Below are positions 1 to 9,670 of a DNA stretch of 62,350 nucleotides, in pieces (within the stretch, counting starts at the first letter, position 1; each line of letters starts with the position of its first letter). Origin of the DNA: Desulfomicrobium escambiense DSM 10707 (GTDB taxonomy: Bacteria > Desulfobacterota > Desulfovibrionia > Desulfovibrionales > Desulfomicrobiaceae); contig NZ_KE386803.1 of NCBI RefSeq assembly GCF_000428825.1, positions 74,542 through 136,891 on the forward strand. The letters run 5' to 3'. Under the pieces are notes generated by a model. That model was not told the origin of the DNA, searched no databases, and saw only the letters and a program-made list of their open reading frames with translations. A program made the position numbers and the translations under genes.

Positions 1-1
1 G

Positions 2-34
2 GTTTCAATCCACGCCCTCCGCACGGAGGGCGAC
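2..34 (-). CRISPR. Leader-proximal repeat of a type I-C CRISPR array
   Basis: On the minus strand the unit begins GTCGCCCTCC and ends GGATTGAAAC. Those are the conserved ends of type I-C (Cas5c-processed) repeats. Inside it, CGCCCTCCG and CGGAGGGCG form a perfect 9-bp hairpin around two bases. The unit is about 33 nt long. Only this one repeat is in the window, so the spacers lie to the left of position 1. It follows cas2 in the same transcriptional direction, which makes it the first, leader-side repeat. Confidence 0.88.
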
Positions 35-211
35 CGTGAGTTGCGAAATATGTTGGCATCATTGCGTTCCCCAAGACTATTCCGCGAACCATGTCGGAGA
101 AAATACAACCCTTCCGTCCGCCAACAACTCAAATCAATATTAGTCCAGCAAAACCGATTACTCCCGTAATCGCGAACCTCCCAGACAAACCGGGACAGCT
201 TGGGGTTCGCG
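35..211 (-). promoter_or_regulatory. CRISPR leader between cas2 and the array
   Basis: These 177 nt separate the cas2 stop from the first repeat. The stretch is clearly richer in A and T than the surrounding genes and has no credible ORF. By position it is the leader, which would carry the promoter for pre-crRNA and the site where Cas1-Cas2 inserts new spacers. That role follows from general CRISPR knowledge. I could not assign exact -35 and -10 boxes. Confidence 0.75.
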
Positions 212-502
212 CTATAAAATCAGGGGGCCTTCCGGGTCGTACTCGGGCTTGGCACCGACATGCTCGATTTTTCGTTTCCAGTTGGCGCCCAGATAGTAGA
301 AGCGCAGGCTGTCCTTCCGCTCATCCATTTCGGTCAGCAGCCGGTGTTTGAGCCTCGCCCATTGCGCCGGATCAACCACGCATTCGAACACGGAGTACTG
401 CACCCGCTGCCCGTAATCCTGACAGGCTTTGGCGATGCGCCGCAGACGTCTCTCACCCCCCGGGTCCTCGAAACTCACGTCGTAGCTTATGAGTACCAGC
501 AT
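212..502 (-). CDS. cas2: CRISPR-associated endoribonuclease/integrase subunit Cas2 (type I-C)
   Basis: This 96-residue protein starts [13 protein letters not shown]. That is the Cas2 ferredoxin-fold first strand with the family's conserved aspartate in YDV. The C-terminal part ([11 protein letters not shown], then RFYYLG) matches the usual Cas2 strands. A longer reading frame upstream would run through the end of cas1. The start at 502 gives the normal family length and lies 4 nt after the cas1 stop. Cas2 dimers bridge two Cas1 dimers in the spacer-integration complex. It is the last gene of the cas operon, immediately before the leader and array. Confidence 0.93.
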   Translation of the reverse strand: MLVLISYDVSFEDPGGERRLRRIAKACQDYGQRVQYSVFECVVDPAQWARLKHRLLTEMDERKDSLRFYYLGANWKRKIEHVGAKPEYDPEGPLIL

Positions 503-506
503 GTCG

Positions 507-1538
507 TCATTTTCCCACAAACGGAGGATATCCATCCACGTCGCCGCGAAGCCATCTCGCCATGAGCATGGCCTGTACATGGAAGACGAGCCCCATGGAA
601 ATCCGCTCATTCAAAAACGGATGCACGATCTCATCCTGTTTGCGTTTCTGGTAAGCGACCAGCAGCGTTTTTCGGGCGTCATTGGTCATCCTGACCGCAC
701 CGGTTTCCAGAATCTCGAAGTCGTCTTTCTTGATCTGTCCCAGATTGATGAGCGAAAGTGCCAGACGGTCACCGACGAAGGCCCTGAACTCTTCCATGAC
801 GTCGAGCGCCAGTCCATGGCGTCCGGGCCTGTCCCGGTGCAGGAATCCCACCTCGGAATCCAGTCCGACGCATTCCAGGGCGCTACGCACGTCATGGGCC
901 AACAGGGTGTAGATGAATGACAGCAGACAGTTGACCCGATCCAGAGGCGGACGGCGACTGCGCCCTATAAAGCGGAATTCCGGTTCCCCCGAGAGGATCA
1001 GATGGTCGAACACGCCGAAATAGCCGTTGGCCGCTTCGCCCTCGATGCCGCGGGCGACATCGAGGCTGACCGGCTGCTGCAGACGCTGCAGGCAATCCTT
1101 CAGATGCGACACCTCTTTGTCCAAGGGCGAACCGTCAATCTTGCCGCCATGGTCTCTCAGGGCCCGCTGGACTATCCGTCGAGCATTGATGATCTTGGCG
1201 CTGATGATGGATCTGGCCACCTCGGCGCTTGCCTCTGGAGAATCCGCCCGGCGATACTGCTCTCGTCGAAGCAGGACATTGCCGGAAACAGGCCCCTGCA
1301 CCCGGGCCAGAAAGCGCCCGTTCTCGGTCAGAAAACTGAAGCCCAGCCCTCGCTCGGCGGCAAATCCCATCAAAAACGGGCTGCACGAGACCTGCCCGAA
1401 ACAGACGATACCGCCAAGGGTATGCACCGGCACACGCAGCCTGACTTCGTTGTCCATGCGCACGGCCACGCATTCCCCGTCCTTGGCCAGATATGCGCCC
1501 TGAGTCGTCACGTAGAGCGTATTGAGCAGCTTCTTCAT
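507..1538 (-). CDS. cas1: CRISPR integrase Cas1 (type I-C)
   Basis: This is a 343-residue protein of normal type I-C length. It starts [17 protein letters not shown], the N-terminal beta domain of Cas1. The helical catalytic domain contains [13 protein letters not shown] and, further on, [22 protein letters not shown]. These carry the family histidine and the acidic residues that bind metal. The ATG at 1538 overlaps the cas4 stop in an ATGA, which supports translational coupling. Cas1 catalyses the transesterification that inserts spacers at the leader-proximal repeat. No truncation or missing active-site residue is apparent. Confidence 0.94.
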   Translation of the reverse strand: MKKLLNTLYVTTQGAYLAKDGECVAVRMDNEVRLRVPVHTLGGIVCFGQVSCSPFLMGFAAERGLGFSFLTENGRFLARVQGPVSGNVLLRREQYRRADSPEASAEVARSIISAKIINARRIVQRALRDHGGKIDGSPLDKEVSHLKDCLQRLQQPVSLDVARGIEGEAANGYFGVFDHLILSGEPEFRFIGRSRRPPLDRVNCLLSFIYTLLAHDVRSALECVGLDSEVGFLHRDRPGRHGLALDVMEEFRAFVGDRLALSLINLGQIKKDDFEILETGAVRMTNDARKTLLVAYQKRKQDEIVHPFLNERISMGLVFHVQAMLMARWLRGDVDGYPPFVGK

Positions 1539-2212
1539 TCGGTGTCCGCCATGGCAGCCAGATACTTCCTGACGGTCTTGCCCCGTGGAAGTTCCGGCAT
1601 GCACAGATCGATCAGTGAACAGGCATCGCACTTCGCCTCGTAGAGAGCCGCAGGGGTTTTCCCCGACGCGACAAGCTCATGCAGACGCGCAGAGGCTCCG
1701 ATCGTTTCCTCACGCAAGACGGCGTCGAATGCGACCACCTCCCTTCGTCTGGTCTTTCCGTAAAAGAGCGCCCCTTGAGCGATGGCCACGCCGAGCATCT
1801 CCTCCAAGGCCATGGCCTGGGCGCAGAGTTGAATCCTGTCCCAGTTGGCGGCCTTGCTGCGGCCCCGTTTGTATTCGATGGGGTAGACATCCCCCCTTTC
1901 AGGGCCGAACTCGACCACGTCGGCCAGACCGGACAACCCGAGGCGCAAGGAACGCAAGGGCAGACTGCGTGCGATGCGCCGTCCCGCACGCACAAGGTCC
2001 ACTCCAGCATCGACCTTCTCGTGAAGTATGCGGCCTTCGGCCGTGAACAGATTTTCCTCCCAGACCCGCTCGATATGGATGAGCGCACATTGCCGCTCGC
2101 AATAGAGCAGATGCTGCAAGGCTGATATGGGGAGAAGGTCGTCTTCCGTATACACAGGAGCTGACTCCGTTTGCGCTTTGCGACGTCGCGACTCGGCAGG
2201 GAAGCGAGTCAA
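1535..2212 (-). CDS. cas4: CRISPR-associated exonuclease Cas4 (RecB-like, 4Fe-4S)
   Basis: This 225-residue Cas4 has an N-terminal cysteine pair in the motif YCERQCAL. The nuclease motif PIEYKRGR (the D/E-x-K element) is mid-protein. The C-terminal pair lies in CDACSLIDLC. Together the four cysteines should hold the [4Fe-4S] cluster. In type I-C systems Cas4 trims prespacers and sets PAM choice and orientation during adaptation. The start overlaps the stop of the HEAT/nuclease gene (ATGA), and its own stop overlaps the cas1 start. It is therefore locked into the operon on both sides. Confidence 0.93.
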   Translation of the reverse strand: MTRFPAESRRRKAQTESAPVYTEDDLLPISALQHLLYCERQCALIHIERVWEENLFTAEGRILHEKVDAGVDLVRAGRRIARSLPLRSLRLGLSGLADVVEFGPERGDVYPIEYKRGRSKAANWDRIQLCAQAMALEEMLGVAIAQGALFYGKTRRREVVAFDAVLREETIGASARLHELVASGKTPAALYEAKCDACSLIDLCMPELPRGKTVRKYLAAMADTE

Positions 2213-3147
2213 CGGCAGCGCCTCAGCTTGCCCATAAGAATTTCACGCATGCTCGGTTTGTCCTCCGGATACAGGGAGATGAGCCGCTTACCCTGCTGCT
2301 GATACAGTTGCTGCTTCTTGAGCATGCCGATCTTGTAGTCAGCGGTGTCCATGCCCCAATACTCAATATAGACATCGAACTCGGGCAGATAGAAATCCGG
2401 CCGGATGGCGTAGCCGTCGAGGATGCGAAAACGCTCGTCGTACCGATAGCGGATACCCTCGGCGCTCAGAGCCTCGCAGACAAGCCGTTCGCCCTCGGAC
2501 TGCACCCAACTGCCGTCCTTGGCGCGGATGGTCTTCTGCAGTTCGATTTTGGTCTCGTAGTTGCGGCGCTCCAGAAAGACTTCGTCGAAGCAGTGGTCGC
2601 AGAACGGTCTCTGAAAGGCCTTGTGACTGCGCACATATTCGTCGGCCGCCAGTTCCACGCCGCAACGCTGACAGCAGTGCACAACCGCACGGTCCGCGAT
2701 ATCCGAAGCCGCACGGATCAGCTTGCCCGCAGCCAGCACACTGCGCTTGACGTAATCGCGCTCGGCCGGATTGGCATAGAGATCGCGCAGGTCCGACAGC
2801 ACCGCCCGGGCAGCGGCCCCGTAAGAGCCAAGGGCCTTGGCCGCGTACTGTCGAACCTGCGGATGTTCGTCACGTAACAGTGGATGCAGCGCCTCCACCG
2901 CTGGAGCCGACGTCACGATGCCCGCCAGTTTGCCCAGGCCTGAGGCCGCAAGTCTGCGCACCAGCGGCGACACGGATTTGGACAGTTCCAGCAACTCCGG
3001 CAGGGCTTGCGGGTCCGCGCTGTTGCCGAGTTCCGTGGAGCGCCGGGCCAGCGTCTTTTCGGTGGAGGCGTTCATGTGTTTCATGACTGATTTCGATTCC
3101 GGGGAATCTCCATGGCGTCGCGACAGTGTGTACCGGCGCGATGCCAT
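2209..3147 (-). CDS. HEAT-repeat, zinc-ribbon and PD-(D/E)XK-like nuclease protein inside the cas operon
   Basis: This is not a standard cas gene. Residues about 46-150 are alpha-helical HEAT-type repeats (for example PLVRRLAASGLGKL and PQVRQYAAKALGSYG). Residues 159-186 hold a CxxC...CxxC zinc-ribbon pattern (C159, C162, C183, C186). Residues about 215-295 resemble a restriction-endonuclease fold: E218/E220, then RPDFYLP (D251), then VYIEYWG (E262), then a lysine-rich helix. The canonical E-x-K lysine is absent and may have migrated to the helix. The gene lies between cas7 and cas4 and overlaps cas4 by ATGA. The first ATG (3147) lacks a good ribosome site; ATGs at 3084 or 3075 are alternatives that leave all domains intact. 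The role is unknown. Defence-related DNA cleavage or help in adaptation is inference from the position. Confidence 0.8.
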   Translation of the reverse strand: MASRRYTLSRRHGDSPESKSVMKHMNASTEKTLARRSTELGNSADPQALPELLELSKSVSPLVRRLAASGLGKLAGIVTSAPAVEALHPLLRDEHPQVRQYAAKALGSYGAAARAVLSDLRDLYANPAERDYVKRSVLAAGKLIRAASDIADRAVVHCCQRCGVELAADEYVRSHKAFQRPFCDHCFDEVFLERRNYETKIELQKTIRAKDGSWVQSEGERLVCEALSAEGIRYRYDERFRILDGYAIRPDFYLPEFDVYIEYWGMDTADYKIGMLKKQQLYQQQGKRLISLYPEDKPSMREILMGKLRRCR

Positions 3148-3155
3148 GTGTGCGG

Positions 3156-4016
3156 TTAGAGTTTTTCGATAACCTCGACGCCGGAGGGAGCCTGGTCGAC
3201 TGCCACCGCGTAGTCGGCAAAGGAGCGTGCCGGGCCGGCGGAGCCTTCGGCGCGCCTGACTTGCACCAAATCGAAGAGCTTATGCGCCGGGGCGTTGCCG
3301 AGCTTGTTCTCGTGCCGGAAGACAATAAGCTTGCGGCTGCTCATGAGGCCCCGGGCAGCCGAGCGGTCATGTTCGAACATGTTCGCCAGGGCATCCCAGA
3401 GCAGATTCAGGTCGTCCTCGGAAAAGCCGGTCTTTTCCGCTAGCGGGGCAGAGACAAAGCCGTGCGCCACATACAGTCCGTAGGGCACGATGTGCTTGCG
3501 GCCCATGGTGCGTTCCTTTTCGAGATCCTTCTCGTTGGTCACGGCCATGCGGGTGATGCTGACTTCCTGCGGAATGATCGGCTCAACGCTTTTGGCAAAG
3601 GCGAGCTGCACCGGGCCGCGCACTTGGCCGCAGTTGACCTCGGTGGTCATGACCGCGCCGAATGTACGGATGTCGAAGAAGTTGGCGCACATCCAGTCGG
3701 TTACTTCTTTCGCCTTTTCGGCATTCTTGGGCAATTTTTTCGCTTCATGAGTCAGTTTGGCTTCAGTGTACGCTTCCAAATGGCTGGTATTCAATACCGC
3801 TTTCTCCTGAATATAAATGCGAAAACCCTTAGCGCCTTCCTTGGCCAGGGTCACATGGTTCCTGATCTTGCGCTTCAGGCACACATCCGTGACCAGACCA
3901 TGCCCTGTTTCCGGGTCGATGCGCGGCATGTTGCCCGCGTCCGGGTCGCCGTTGGGGTTGCCGTTCTCGACGTCAAAAAGCAGCACGAATTCGTAGCGGT
4001 TGGCGATGGCGGTCAT
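3156..4016 (-). CDS. cas7: Type I-C Cascade backbone protein Cas7 (Csd2)
   Basis: This 286-residue protein of the Csd2 family has the hallmark N-terminus YEFVLLFDVENGNPNGDPDA, followed by KRKIRNHV. The C-terminal half contains the conserved TRMAVT and GRKHIVPYGLYVAHGF segments. Cas7 polymerises along the crRNA spacer to form the backbone of the I-C Cascade complex. It follows cas8c by 2 nt and precedes the extra HEAT/nuclease gene by 8 nt. Length and motifs look intact. Confidence 0.94.
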   Translation of the reverse strand: MTAIANRYEFVLLFDVENGNPNGDPDAGNMPRIDPETGHGLVTDVCLKRKIRNHVTLAKEGAKGFRIYIQEKAVLNTSHLEAYTEAKLTHEAKKLPKNAEKAKEVTDWMCANFFDIRTFGAVMTTEVNCGQVRGPVQLAFAKSVEPIIPQEVSITRMAVTNEKDLEKERTMGRKHIVPYGLYVAHGFVSAPLAEKTGFSEDDLNLLWDALANMFEHDRSAARGLMSSRKLIVFRHENKLGNAPAHKLFDLVQVRRAEGSAGPARSFADYAVAVDQAPSGVEVIEKL

Positions 4017-4018
4017 GG

Positions 4019-5764
4019 TTAGTTCTCCTTGCTCTTCTTGGTGAAAAAGTCTCTGCGCTGGTGGTAGTAGCCGATCATGAACAGGCCTTGCTCCTCGGAT
4101 GCCATGGTAGTCGGGAAGTCGCTGAAGGCGCTGATAATGTCCTGCATCATGGCTTCGTAATGGAAGGCCATCCCTTTCTTCTCGGGGTCCTTGCGAAGTT
4201 TGGCCGTGTGGTTGGCCGCATTCTTGAGCAGCATGTGGAAGACCTGTCCCGGATTGGCTGACGCGGAGGCCAGATAGCGGTCCTTGATGGTCGCGCCGGC
4301 TCCGGGAATCGCCTCTTCCTGGGCTTTTTCCAGGACGGCGAAAAGTCGGCCAAGCAGATACGGGCGGTCTGTTCTTGCGGGGTCGAGTGACACGGGTACC
4401 TCCAACTGTTTGTTTCGCGTGAGAAATGCCTTGATGAGTGCGGCCCGGTAATACGTCACCGCGTGTTCGGCACGGATGCGGCCGAGCACCGCCGGCAACA
4501 GGCTCTGCGGGTACTGCCCACCGGTGAGCATGGCCCTGGCCACGCCTCCGGCCAGCACGGGCGAGATGTTCTCGCTCTTGTTCAGCGTCGCGGTCTGGCG
4601 AAGCAGGAGCCAGAGCGGCGGAAACTCGGGCTCGTTGTCGTACTGCCGGATGATTTCCAGATCCCGGAAATGCCTGCCGATCTTGTGCAGCAGACCGCCT
4701 ACGGTATCGACCTCCCAGAAACGTATGGACAGACGGGCCGCGTTTGGGGCCAGGGCCAGCACATAGAAGCGAACGGATTCATCCAGATCGGGCACGATAT
4801 CGACGGCGTGCTTGCCGGAACGGATAGCCTGGAGCAGGTCGTGCAGCTTGATTGCGGTCTGATGGTCGACAGTGGTTTCCGGCTGCGACGATTGTGATGA
4901 AGGGTCAAAGAGATCAGCCAGGAAATCTTCCGCAGGGCTGGTGCACTCGGCCCAGAAGACGATGGTGGCGTCGCCGATGGTGATTTTTTGGCGACTGCCG
5001 CGTGTCAGCAATGCGTTGAGCGCCGTGGTGTAGGCAAAGGCGGATATTTCCCCGACATCCGCCTTGTCCTTGTCATAGGAGACAAAGGCGCTGGCATTGT
5101 ATGAAACGATGTAGCCGCCTGATGTCTGACCGCCTGCGACACCCTTGATGGGAGTATGCACCCGCGCCTGGGCGACATCTTGCTCACCCGTGATCAGACA
5201 CTGCACTCGCGGGGCGGCGTCGGACTTGCCGCAATGCGTGAGCCATACCTTTTGAATCGGCAACCGATTGTGAATGAAGCCCTTGGTTCCTTCGAGGCGA
5301 AAGACGAGATTTGCTGCAGCGATATCGTGCCAGTTCAGAAAAGCGGCGACATTCTTTTCCGCCTGCTCCGGGTCCCAGCTGTCCAGAAATCTTTTTATCG
5401 CCAAGAGCCCGGCGTCATCGAGATCTTCGCAAATTGAGCAAAGCAGCTCTTTGAAGGCGGCAAAACGCTCCGCATTGTCTTTTGCCCCGTTCTTGTCATT
5501 ACCCAGGGCGTACGCCGCTTTGTCCCAGCAAAAGTTGGCCTTTACGCCGGAAGTCCTTGTCACAGCGGCAGGAACGGCCATCTTCCGAGGCCGCAACTTC
5601 CTGCCATCCTGCTCCCGCAGGTCCTCGATGCCCCGCAAATTCCCATCCCCATCCAGCACCAGTGCAAAAGAGATGTTCTCCAGGCTGGTGCCATACGGCG
5701 GCATGCCTGAATCCGGGTCCTCGCTCATGCGTTCGTAATATCCGTGCAGTGCTTGCAGAATCAT
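4019..5764 (-). CDS. cas8c: Type I-C Cascade large subunit Cas8c (Csd1)
   Basis: This 581-residue protein of the Csd1/Cas8c family begins [13 protein letters not shown]. It contains the family-typical region [16 protein letters not shown], followed by the ITGE and [15 protein letters not shown] segments. Cas8c recognises the PAM and helps recruit Cas3. In I-C systems an internal translation start inside cas8c is known to yield the small subunit Cas11c. The same could apply here, but I did not identify a specific internal start. The gene overlaps cas5c by ATGA. Confidence 0.93.
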   Translation of the reverse strand: MILQALHGYYERMSEDPDSGMPPYGTSLENISFALVLDGDGNLRGIEDLREQDGRKLRPRKMAVPAAVTRTSGVKANFCWDKAAYALGNDKNGAKDNAERFAAFKELLCSICEDLDDAGLLAIKRFLDSWDPEQAEKNVAAFLNWHDIAAANLVFRLEGTKGFIHNRLPIQKVWLTHCGKSDAAPRVQCLITGEQDVAQARVHTPIKGVAGGQTSGGYIVSYNASAFVSYDKDKADVGEISAFAYTTALNALLTRGSRQKITIGDATIVFWAECTSPAEDFLADLFDPSSQSSQPETTVDHQTAIKLHDLLQAIRSGKHAVDIVPDLDESVRFYVLALAPNAARLSIRFWEVDTVGGLLHKIGRHFRDLEIIRQYDNEPEFPPLWLLLRQTATLNKSENISPVLAGGVARAMLTGGQYPQSLLPAVLGRIRAEHAVTYYRAALIKAFLTRNKQLEVPVSLDPARTDRPYLLGRLFAVLEKAQEEAIPGAGATIKDRYLASASANPGQVFHMLLKNAANHTAKLRKDPEKKGMAFHYEAMMQDIISAFSDFPTTMASEEQGLFMIGYYHQRRDFFTKKSKEN

Positions 5765-6426
5765 GTCCGCACCTCCGGGGACAGGCGTGACGGCGGAGCT
5801 ATCACCCCGTCCTGCATGATGGCATTGAAGAAGAGTGGGGTCATGTCGCGCTCGAAATCGATGTCCAGCAGCATGTAGCCCAGTTCTCGCTTTTCCCCGG
5901 CGTAGCAGGACGGCGGGACATCGCCTTCAAGCAGTTCGAAGGACGCCGGGAACTCACGGCAGCCCAGACACGGCTGGTGGAAGAACTGTCCGCTGCGCGC
6001 GCGGCGGTTGAAGATGTCCAGATGCTTGCCCTCGTTGTCCGCCGCTCCGGCCTTGTCGGTCAGTTCGAAATGGGCCTCGATGACGTACTCGACGTTGCGC
6101 AGCAGGGTTGCGGCACGCTGCTGGCGGTTGCCGCCGTCATCGACCAGAAAATAGAGCGGCTTTCTGTCGCGCATGGCCGTGACCGGGTTGGGTTTGGGGA
6201 TCTTGGAACTGACCTCGTTGCGGCGCACGTTGTCGAAAACGATGGGCCGCAAGACATGGATTCTGTCCACCACCCAGCGGATGGCCGGTTTCCAGTGAAT
6301 GGCCTCCAGAATGCCCCGGGCGGCGGACGGGGTCATGACGTCATAAGACACCCGCTCCACCTTCATTTCCGGCCTGGTGAAGCAGGCATAGTCGCCCCAG
6401 ACCCGCAGTTTGATGCCAAATGCCAT
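5761..6426 (-). CDS. cas5c: Type I-C Cascade subunit and pre-crRNA endonuclease Cas5c (Cas5d)
   Basis: This 221-residue protein begins [20 protein letters not shown], typical of Cas5d/Cas5c. That family replaces Cas6 as the repeat-cleaving RNase in type I-C, and no cas6 gene is present here. The segment [19 protein letters not shown] is the conserved RAMP core. A strong AAGGAGGAG ribosome site precedes the ATG. The stop overlaps the cas8c start. The repeat hairpin at the left end of the window would be its substrate. Confidence 0.93.
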   Translation of the reverse strand: MAFGIKLRVWGDYACFTRPEMKVERVSYDVMTPSAARGILEAIHWKPAIRWVVDRIHVLRPIVFDNVRRNEVSSKIPKPNPVTAMRDRKPLYFLVDDGGNRQQRAATLLRNVEYVIEAHFELTDKAGAADNEGKHLDIFNRRARSGQFFHQPCLGCREFPASFELLEGDVPPSCYAGEKRELGYMLLDIDFERDMTPLFFNAIMQDGVIAPPSRLSPEVRT

Positions 6427-6440
6427 AGGCTCCTCCTTAT

Positions 6441-8618
6441 TCAGGCTATTAAACCTTCAGCTTCCCAAACCCCGCCAGCATCCACGCAGAGGCCGACATT
6501 GTCGCTGTACGCAGCCATATTGCGCAGCACGGGGTACGTGTCCCGGATCATTTCGATGGCGCCATCGGACCTGAGCCGTGCCAGATCCCTGCTTCTGGCC
6601 GTCACGGAATACTGTTGCAGCCTGCGCAGGACAGGACGCGGGAACTCGGTGAAGCGCAGTTGTCGGACCAGTTCTTCCGCCTCGTCTTCCTTGGGGACGA
6701 TCAGGGCGGTTCCTTCATCCTCGATGAAGCGGAACTCCCCCGCGATCTCCCTGAACGGAAAGAGCAGATCCTTGCCCACGGAAGCGTTCAGGCGTTTGAC
6801 GATCTGTTTTTTGTCCAACTCCTGCACGTCATAGAGCAGCCCAAAATACCGGCGCATGGCCGTCAGCCCGAGCGGATCCTCTTCAGGCAGGGAGCGCAGG
6901 GTTTCGCCCGCGCGGCTGGCGCAACGCTGCAGCCACGGCATCCTGGGCGGATTTTCGGGTTCGTACACGACAACCATGCCCAGTCCGTCCAGTCGCCCCT
7001 CGCGGTTGCAGCGCCCGGCGGCCTGGGCGATGGAATCAAGCCCAGCCATGGCCCGATACACGACCGGAAAATCCACATCCACCCCGGCCTCGATGAGCGA
7101 GGTCGATATGACGCGGCAGGGGCGGTTGTCCTTGAGCCGCCGCCTGATGTCGTCAAGCGTGCGCCGCCGGTGTTCGGGATACATGTTCGTTGACAGATGG
7201 AACGCGCCTTCCCGTTCGTGCAGCAGGTCGAACACCGCTCTGGCCTGGGCCTTGGTACCGACAATGCAGAGTACCTGCGTCAGGCCGTCGAGTTGTCCGG
7301 CCAGCGCCGCGTCGGTCAGTCTGCCCGCAAAAGTGACTTCGGTTCGTCTGAGATCGGTGTAGAGCATTGACGGGTCGGCGATGATCTCGCGCACATCCGG
7401 CAAGCGGGTGCGCAGACTTTCGTCATCCACGGCGGGCTGGGTGGCCGTGCACAAGACCACCGAACACCCGTAGTGATCCACCAGCTCTCGCAGGGCGCAG
7501 AGGCAGGGTTCCAGATACTCCGTGGGTATGGCCTGCGCCTCGTCGAGGACGATGACGCTGCGGGTGATGTTGTGCAGCTTGCGGCAACGCGACGGTTTGT
7601 TGCTGAACAGGGATTCGAAGAACTGCACGTTGGTGGTCACGACCACCGGCGCGTCCCAGTTTTCGGCGGCCAGGCCGCGCCACCTGTCATACCCGCGCTC
7701 TTCGGGCTCGTCCTTGCCCATGTAGTTGCAGTGATGCTCCAGCACATTTTCCTTTCCCAGCAAGGCGCTGAAGACACCGGCGTTTTGTTCAATGATGGAA
7801 GTGAACGGAATGGCATAGATGATCCGTCGAAGACCGTGCGTCACGGCATGATCAAGGGCGAAGGCCATGGACGAATAGGTTTTGCCCCCGCCAGTCGGCA
7901 CGGTCAGGGAAAAGAACCCCGGCTCGTCGCCGGCCCTGGTCCGACAATCGGCAAGAACTGTCTGGCGCAGTCTGTTCACCCGGGACGGCGCTGCGTCGCG
8001 GGCAAGTTCAGCAAGCCGTCCATTCAAGGCATCGCGCAAAATCCCGAGGTCGGAACGATGGTTGCCGCTGCGCACGCAGGACTGGCCTGGGTTACAGAAT
8101 GCCTCGGTATCCAGAAAATCCGCGTCCGTAAGGCAGGAAAAAAGCATGCGGGTAAAAAAAGACAGAGAAAAACCGGGATTCGCCGGCCGTTTTGAAAAAG
8201 GCAATTGCAACGCGGCGGGGCAGGTGACACCAGGCAGAATCGCGACATCCGCCGGAATCCGCTCATGCCGGAGGCGATAGTGAAGTTGGCCGTCCTGTAT
8301 CCCGCCGTCGGGAAGGCCGCCGTGGTGCCCGGCGATGATGTACGATAACATTTGGCCGAGCCTGCCGCCCTCATCCCGGCCAAGCCTGGCTCCGAAAATG
8401 GAATGATTGACCCTCAGTGGTTTGCCTTCGAGGCGCCAAATGAATTCTTGAGAGGCCTTTCCGGCGTCGTGCAAAAGGCCGGCAGCCTTTCCCCAGTCGC
8501 TTGCGCCGAAGGCTCCGGCAAACCCTGAAGCCAGGCTGGCCACGTTCCGAAGATGCTCCTCCAGCCCCTGCCAATCGGACTTGTCCGAATTGTCCGTCGA
8601 GTGGGCGTAGTATTTCAT
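6441..8618 (-). CDS. cas3: CRISPR effector helicase-nuclease Cas3 (HD plus DExD/H)
   Basis: This protein is about 725 residues. An N-terminal HD nuclease domain has YAHS at the start and LLHDAGKAS near residue 47. The SF2 helicase follows, with Walker A in [15 protein letters not shown] and motif [13 protein letters not shown]-terminal helicase half contains [14 protein letters not shown] and [11 protein letters not shown]. Cas3 unwinds and degrades target DNA once Cascade is bound. The chosen start (MKYYAHSTD) fits the family. An in-frame ATG at 8639 would add seven residues and overlap the upstream regulator gene. Confidence 0.93.
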   Translation of the reverse strand: MKYYAHSTDNSDKSDWQGLEEHLRNVASLASGFAGAFGASDWGKAAGLLHDAGKASQEFIWRLEGKPLRVNHSIFGARLGRDEGGRLGQMLSYIIAGHHGGLPDGGIQDGQLHYRLRHERIPADVAILPGVTCPAALQLPFSKRPANPGFSLSFFTRMLFSCLTDADFLDTEAFCNPGQSCVRSGNHRSDLGILRDALNGRLAELARDAAPSRVNRLRQTVLADCRTRAGDEPGFFSLTVPTGGGKTYSSMAFALDHAVTHGLRRIIYAIPFTSIIEQNAGVFSALLGKENVLEHHCNYMGKDEPEERGYDRWRGLAAENWDAPVVVTTNVQFFESLFSNKPSRCRKLHNITRSVIVLDEAQAIPTEYLEPCLCALRELVDHYGCSVVLCTATQPAVDDESLRTRLPDVREIIADPSMLYTDLRRTEVTFAGRLTDAALAGQLDGLTQVLCIVGTKAQARAVFDLLHEREGAFHLSTNMYPEHRRRTLDDIRRRLKDNRPCRVISTSLIEAGVDVDFPVVYRAMAGLDSIAQAAGRCNREGRLDGLGMVVVYEPENPPRMPWLQRCASRAGETLRSLPEEDPLGLTAMRRYFGLLYDVQELDKKQIVKRLNASVGKDLLFPFREIAGEFRFIEDEGTALIVPKEDEAEELVRQLRFTEFPRPVLRRLQQYSVTARSRDLARLRSDGAIEMIRDTYPVLRNMAAYSDNVGLCVDAGGVWEAEGLIA

Positions 8619-8628
8619 CTTTCCGCGC

Positions 8629-9600
8629 TCATATCCCATACCTCCCCATCATCCCCCTCACCTTCTCCATCGCCTCCGCCCTCAACCACCCCGGTTCCAG
8701 CACCTCGAAATCCGCGCCCCAGCGCATGGCCCACCAGAGCACTTCTTTGGGTTCCGTGGCCCGAACTTCGTAGACCAGCGAGCCGTCGGGGTTGTCCGTG
8801 AGGCGCTGGCTGGGGTTGTGGTACTCCTCGCGGATGTACGGGGCCGCGAAGGGCGAGAACCAGATCCGCACCGTCTCTGGCTCGCGGTCCACGGCGAAGA
8901 CGCGAAACGAGTTCTGGCGGCGCTCGTCGTAGGCGTAGCCCCGGTTGTTGGTGAACGTGATCCCCGTGAGCCTGGCCCTCGCGATGCGGCACGCCTTGAA
9001 GCATCGCACGGCTCTGCGCCCCCAGTGGTAGCCGTCCAGGTACAGGGCCCCGTCCAGGACGTAGAGTTGGTACGGGTCCACCTCGAACTCCTCGGGTTCT
9101 GCGTGGGGCTTGGCGTAGGAGACCTCGACCCGTCGGCGTTCGGTGACCGCCCGGAACAGGGTGTCCACGACTTGACCCCGGCCGCCGACGTGCGCCGGCA
9201 TTTCTGGCCCGCTCAAGAGGGCCGAGCAGGCGGCGGCGACCGGCGCCTCGTTCACGGCCAGGAGCTTGGTCGCAGCCTTTCTTGCCCGCGAGGCCAGGAA
9301 AGACTCCTGCAGCCCGCCGAGCCGGCCCACCGCCAGGATGATGGCTAGGCGCTCGTCAAGGGTCATATCCGGCGCGGTCAGGAAGGCGTCCTTCTCGATG
9401 ATGTGCCGGCGGGCCTTGCGGTCGAAGCGGAACTCCACGCCGAGCCCCTTGAGCAGCGCGCAGTATCTGCCGTAGGCCGATTTTTCGATCCCCAACTCCT
9501 GTCGAAGCGCGCCCGGCGATATTGCGGGAGTCGCCTTGATCGCCATGTAGAGGTGGAGAATCCGCTCCAATTTCGAGGAGTCAAAGACCTTTGCGCCCAT
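8629..9600 (-). CDS. WYL-domain transcriptional regulator adjoining the cas operon
   Basis: This protein is about 323 residues. The N-terminal winged-helix region spans residues 1-70 (SSKLERILHLYMAI onward). The WYL ligand-binding domain spans about 140-240 and includes PYQLYVLDGALYLDGYHWG. A C-terminal WCX-like extension ends the protein. The ATG at 9600 has an AAGGGG ribosome site at good spacing, whereas the longer frame begins with TTG. It ends 10 nt before cas3 on the same strand and may be co-transcribed with it. WYL proteins near defence operons often act as repressors responding to nucleic-acid ligands. Control of this cas operon is inference from position. Confidence 0.87.
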   Translation of the reverse strand: MGAKVFDSSKLERILHLYMAIKATPAISPGALRQELGIEKSAYGRYCALLKGLGVEFRFDRKARRHIIEKDAFLTAPDMTLDERLAIILAVGRLGGLQESFLASRARKAATKLLAVNEAPVAAACSALLSGPEMPAHVGGRGQVVDTLFRAVTERRRVEVSYAKPHAEPEEFEVDPYQLYVLDGALYLDGYHWGRRAVRCFKACRIARARLTGITFTNNRGYAYDERRQNSFRVFAVDREPETVRIWFSPFAAPYIREEYHNPSQRLTDNPDGSLVYEVRATEPKEVLWWAMRWGADFEVLEPGWLRAEAMEKVRGMMGRYGI

Positions 9601-9642
9601 CTTCTGCCCCTTTGATTCGTTATCAGGCAAGTGCAGTGACCG

Positions 9643-9670
9643 GGATCTTCCCCGACAGTGGGGAAGATCC
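9643..9670. promoter_or_regulatory. Perfect 11-bp inverted repeat upstream of the WYL gene
   Basis: GGATCTTCCCC (9643-9653) and GGGGAAGATCC (9660-9670) are perfect reverse complements around a 6-nt centre. The dyad ends 43 nt upstream of the WYL start codon. It could be an operator for autoregulation by the WYL protein or a hairpin in the 5' leader of its mRNA. There is no T-run on either side, so a terminator is less likely. Confidence 0.6.

Noticed and set aside
2209-3147. Reading the extra cas-operon gene as a DnaK/phycobilisome-type HEAT lyase
   Set aside because: HEAT repeats alone would allow this, but the zinc ribbon and the RPDF/IEYWG segment are absent from those lyases and fit a nuclease fold.
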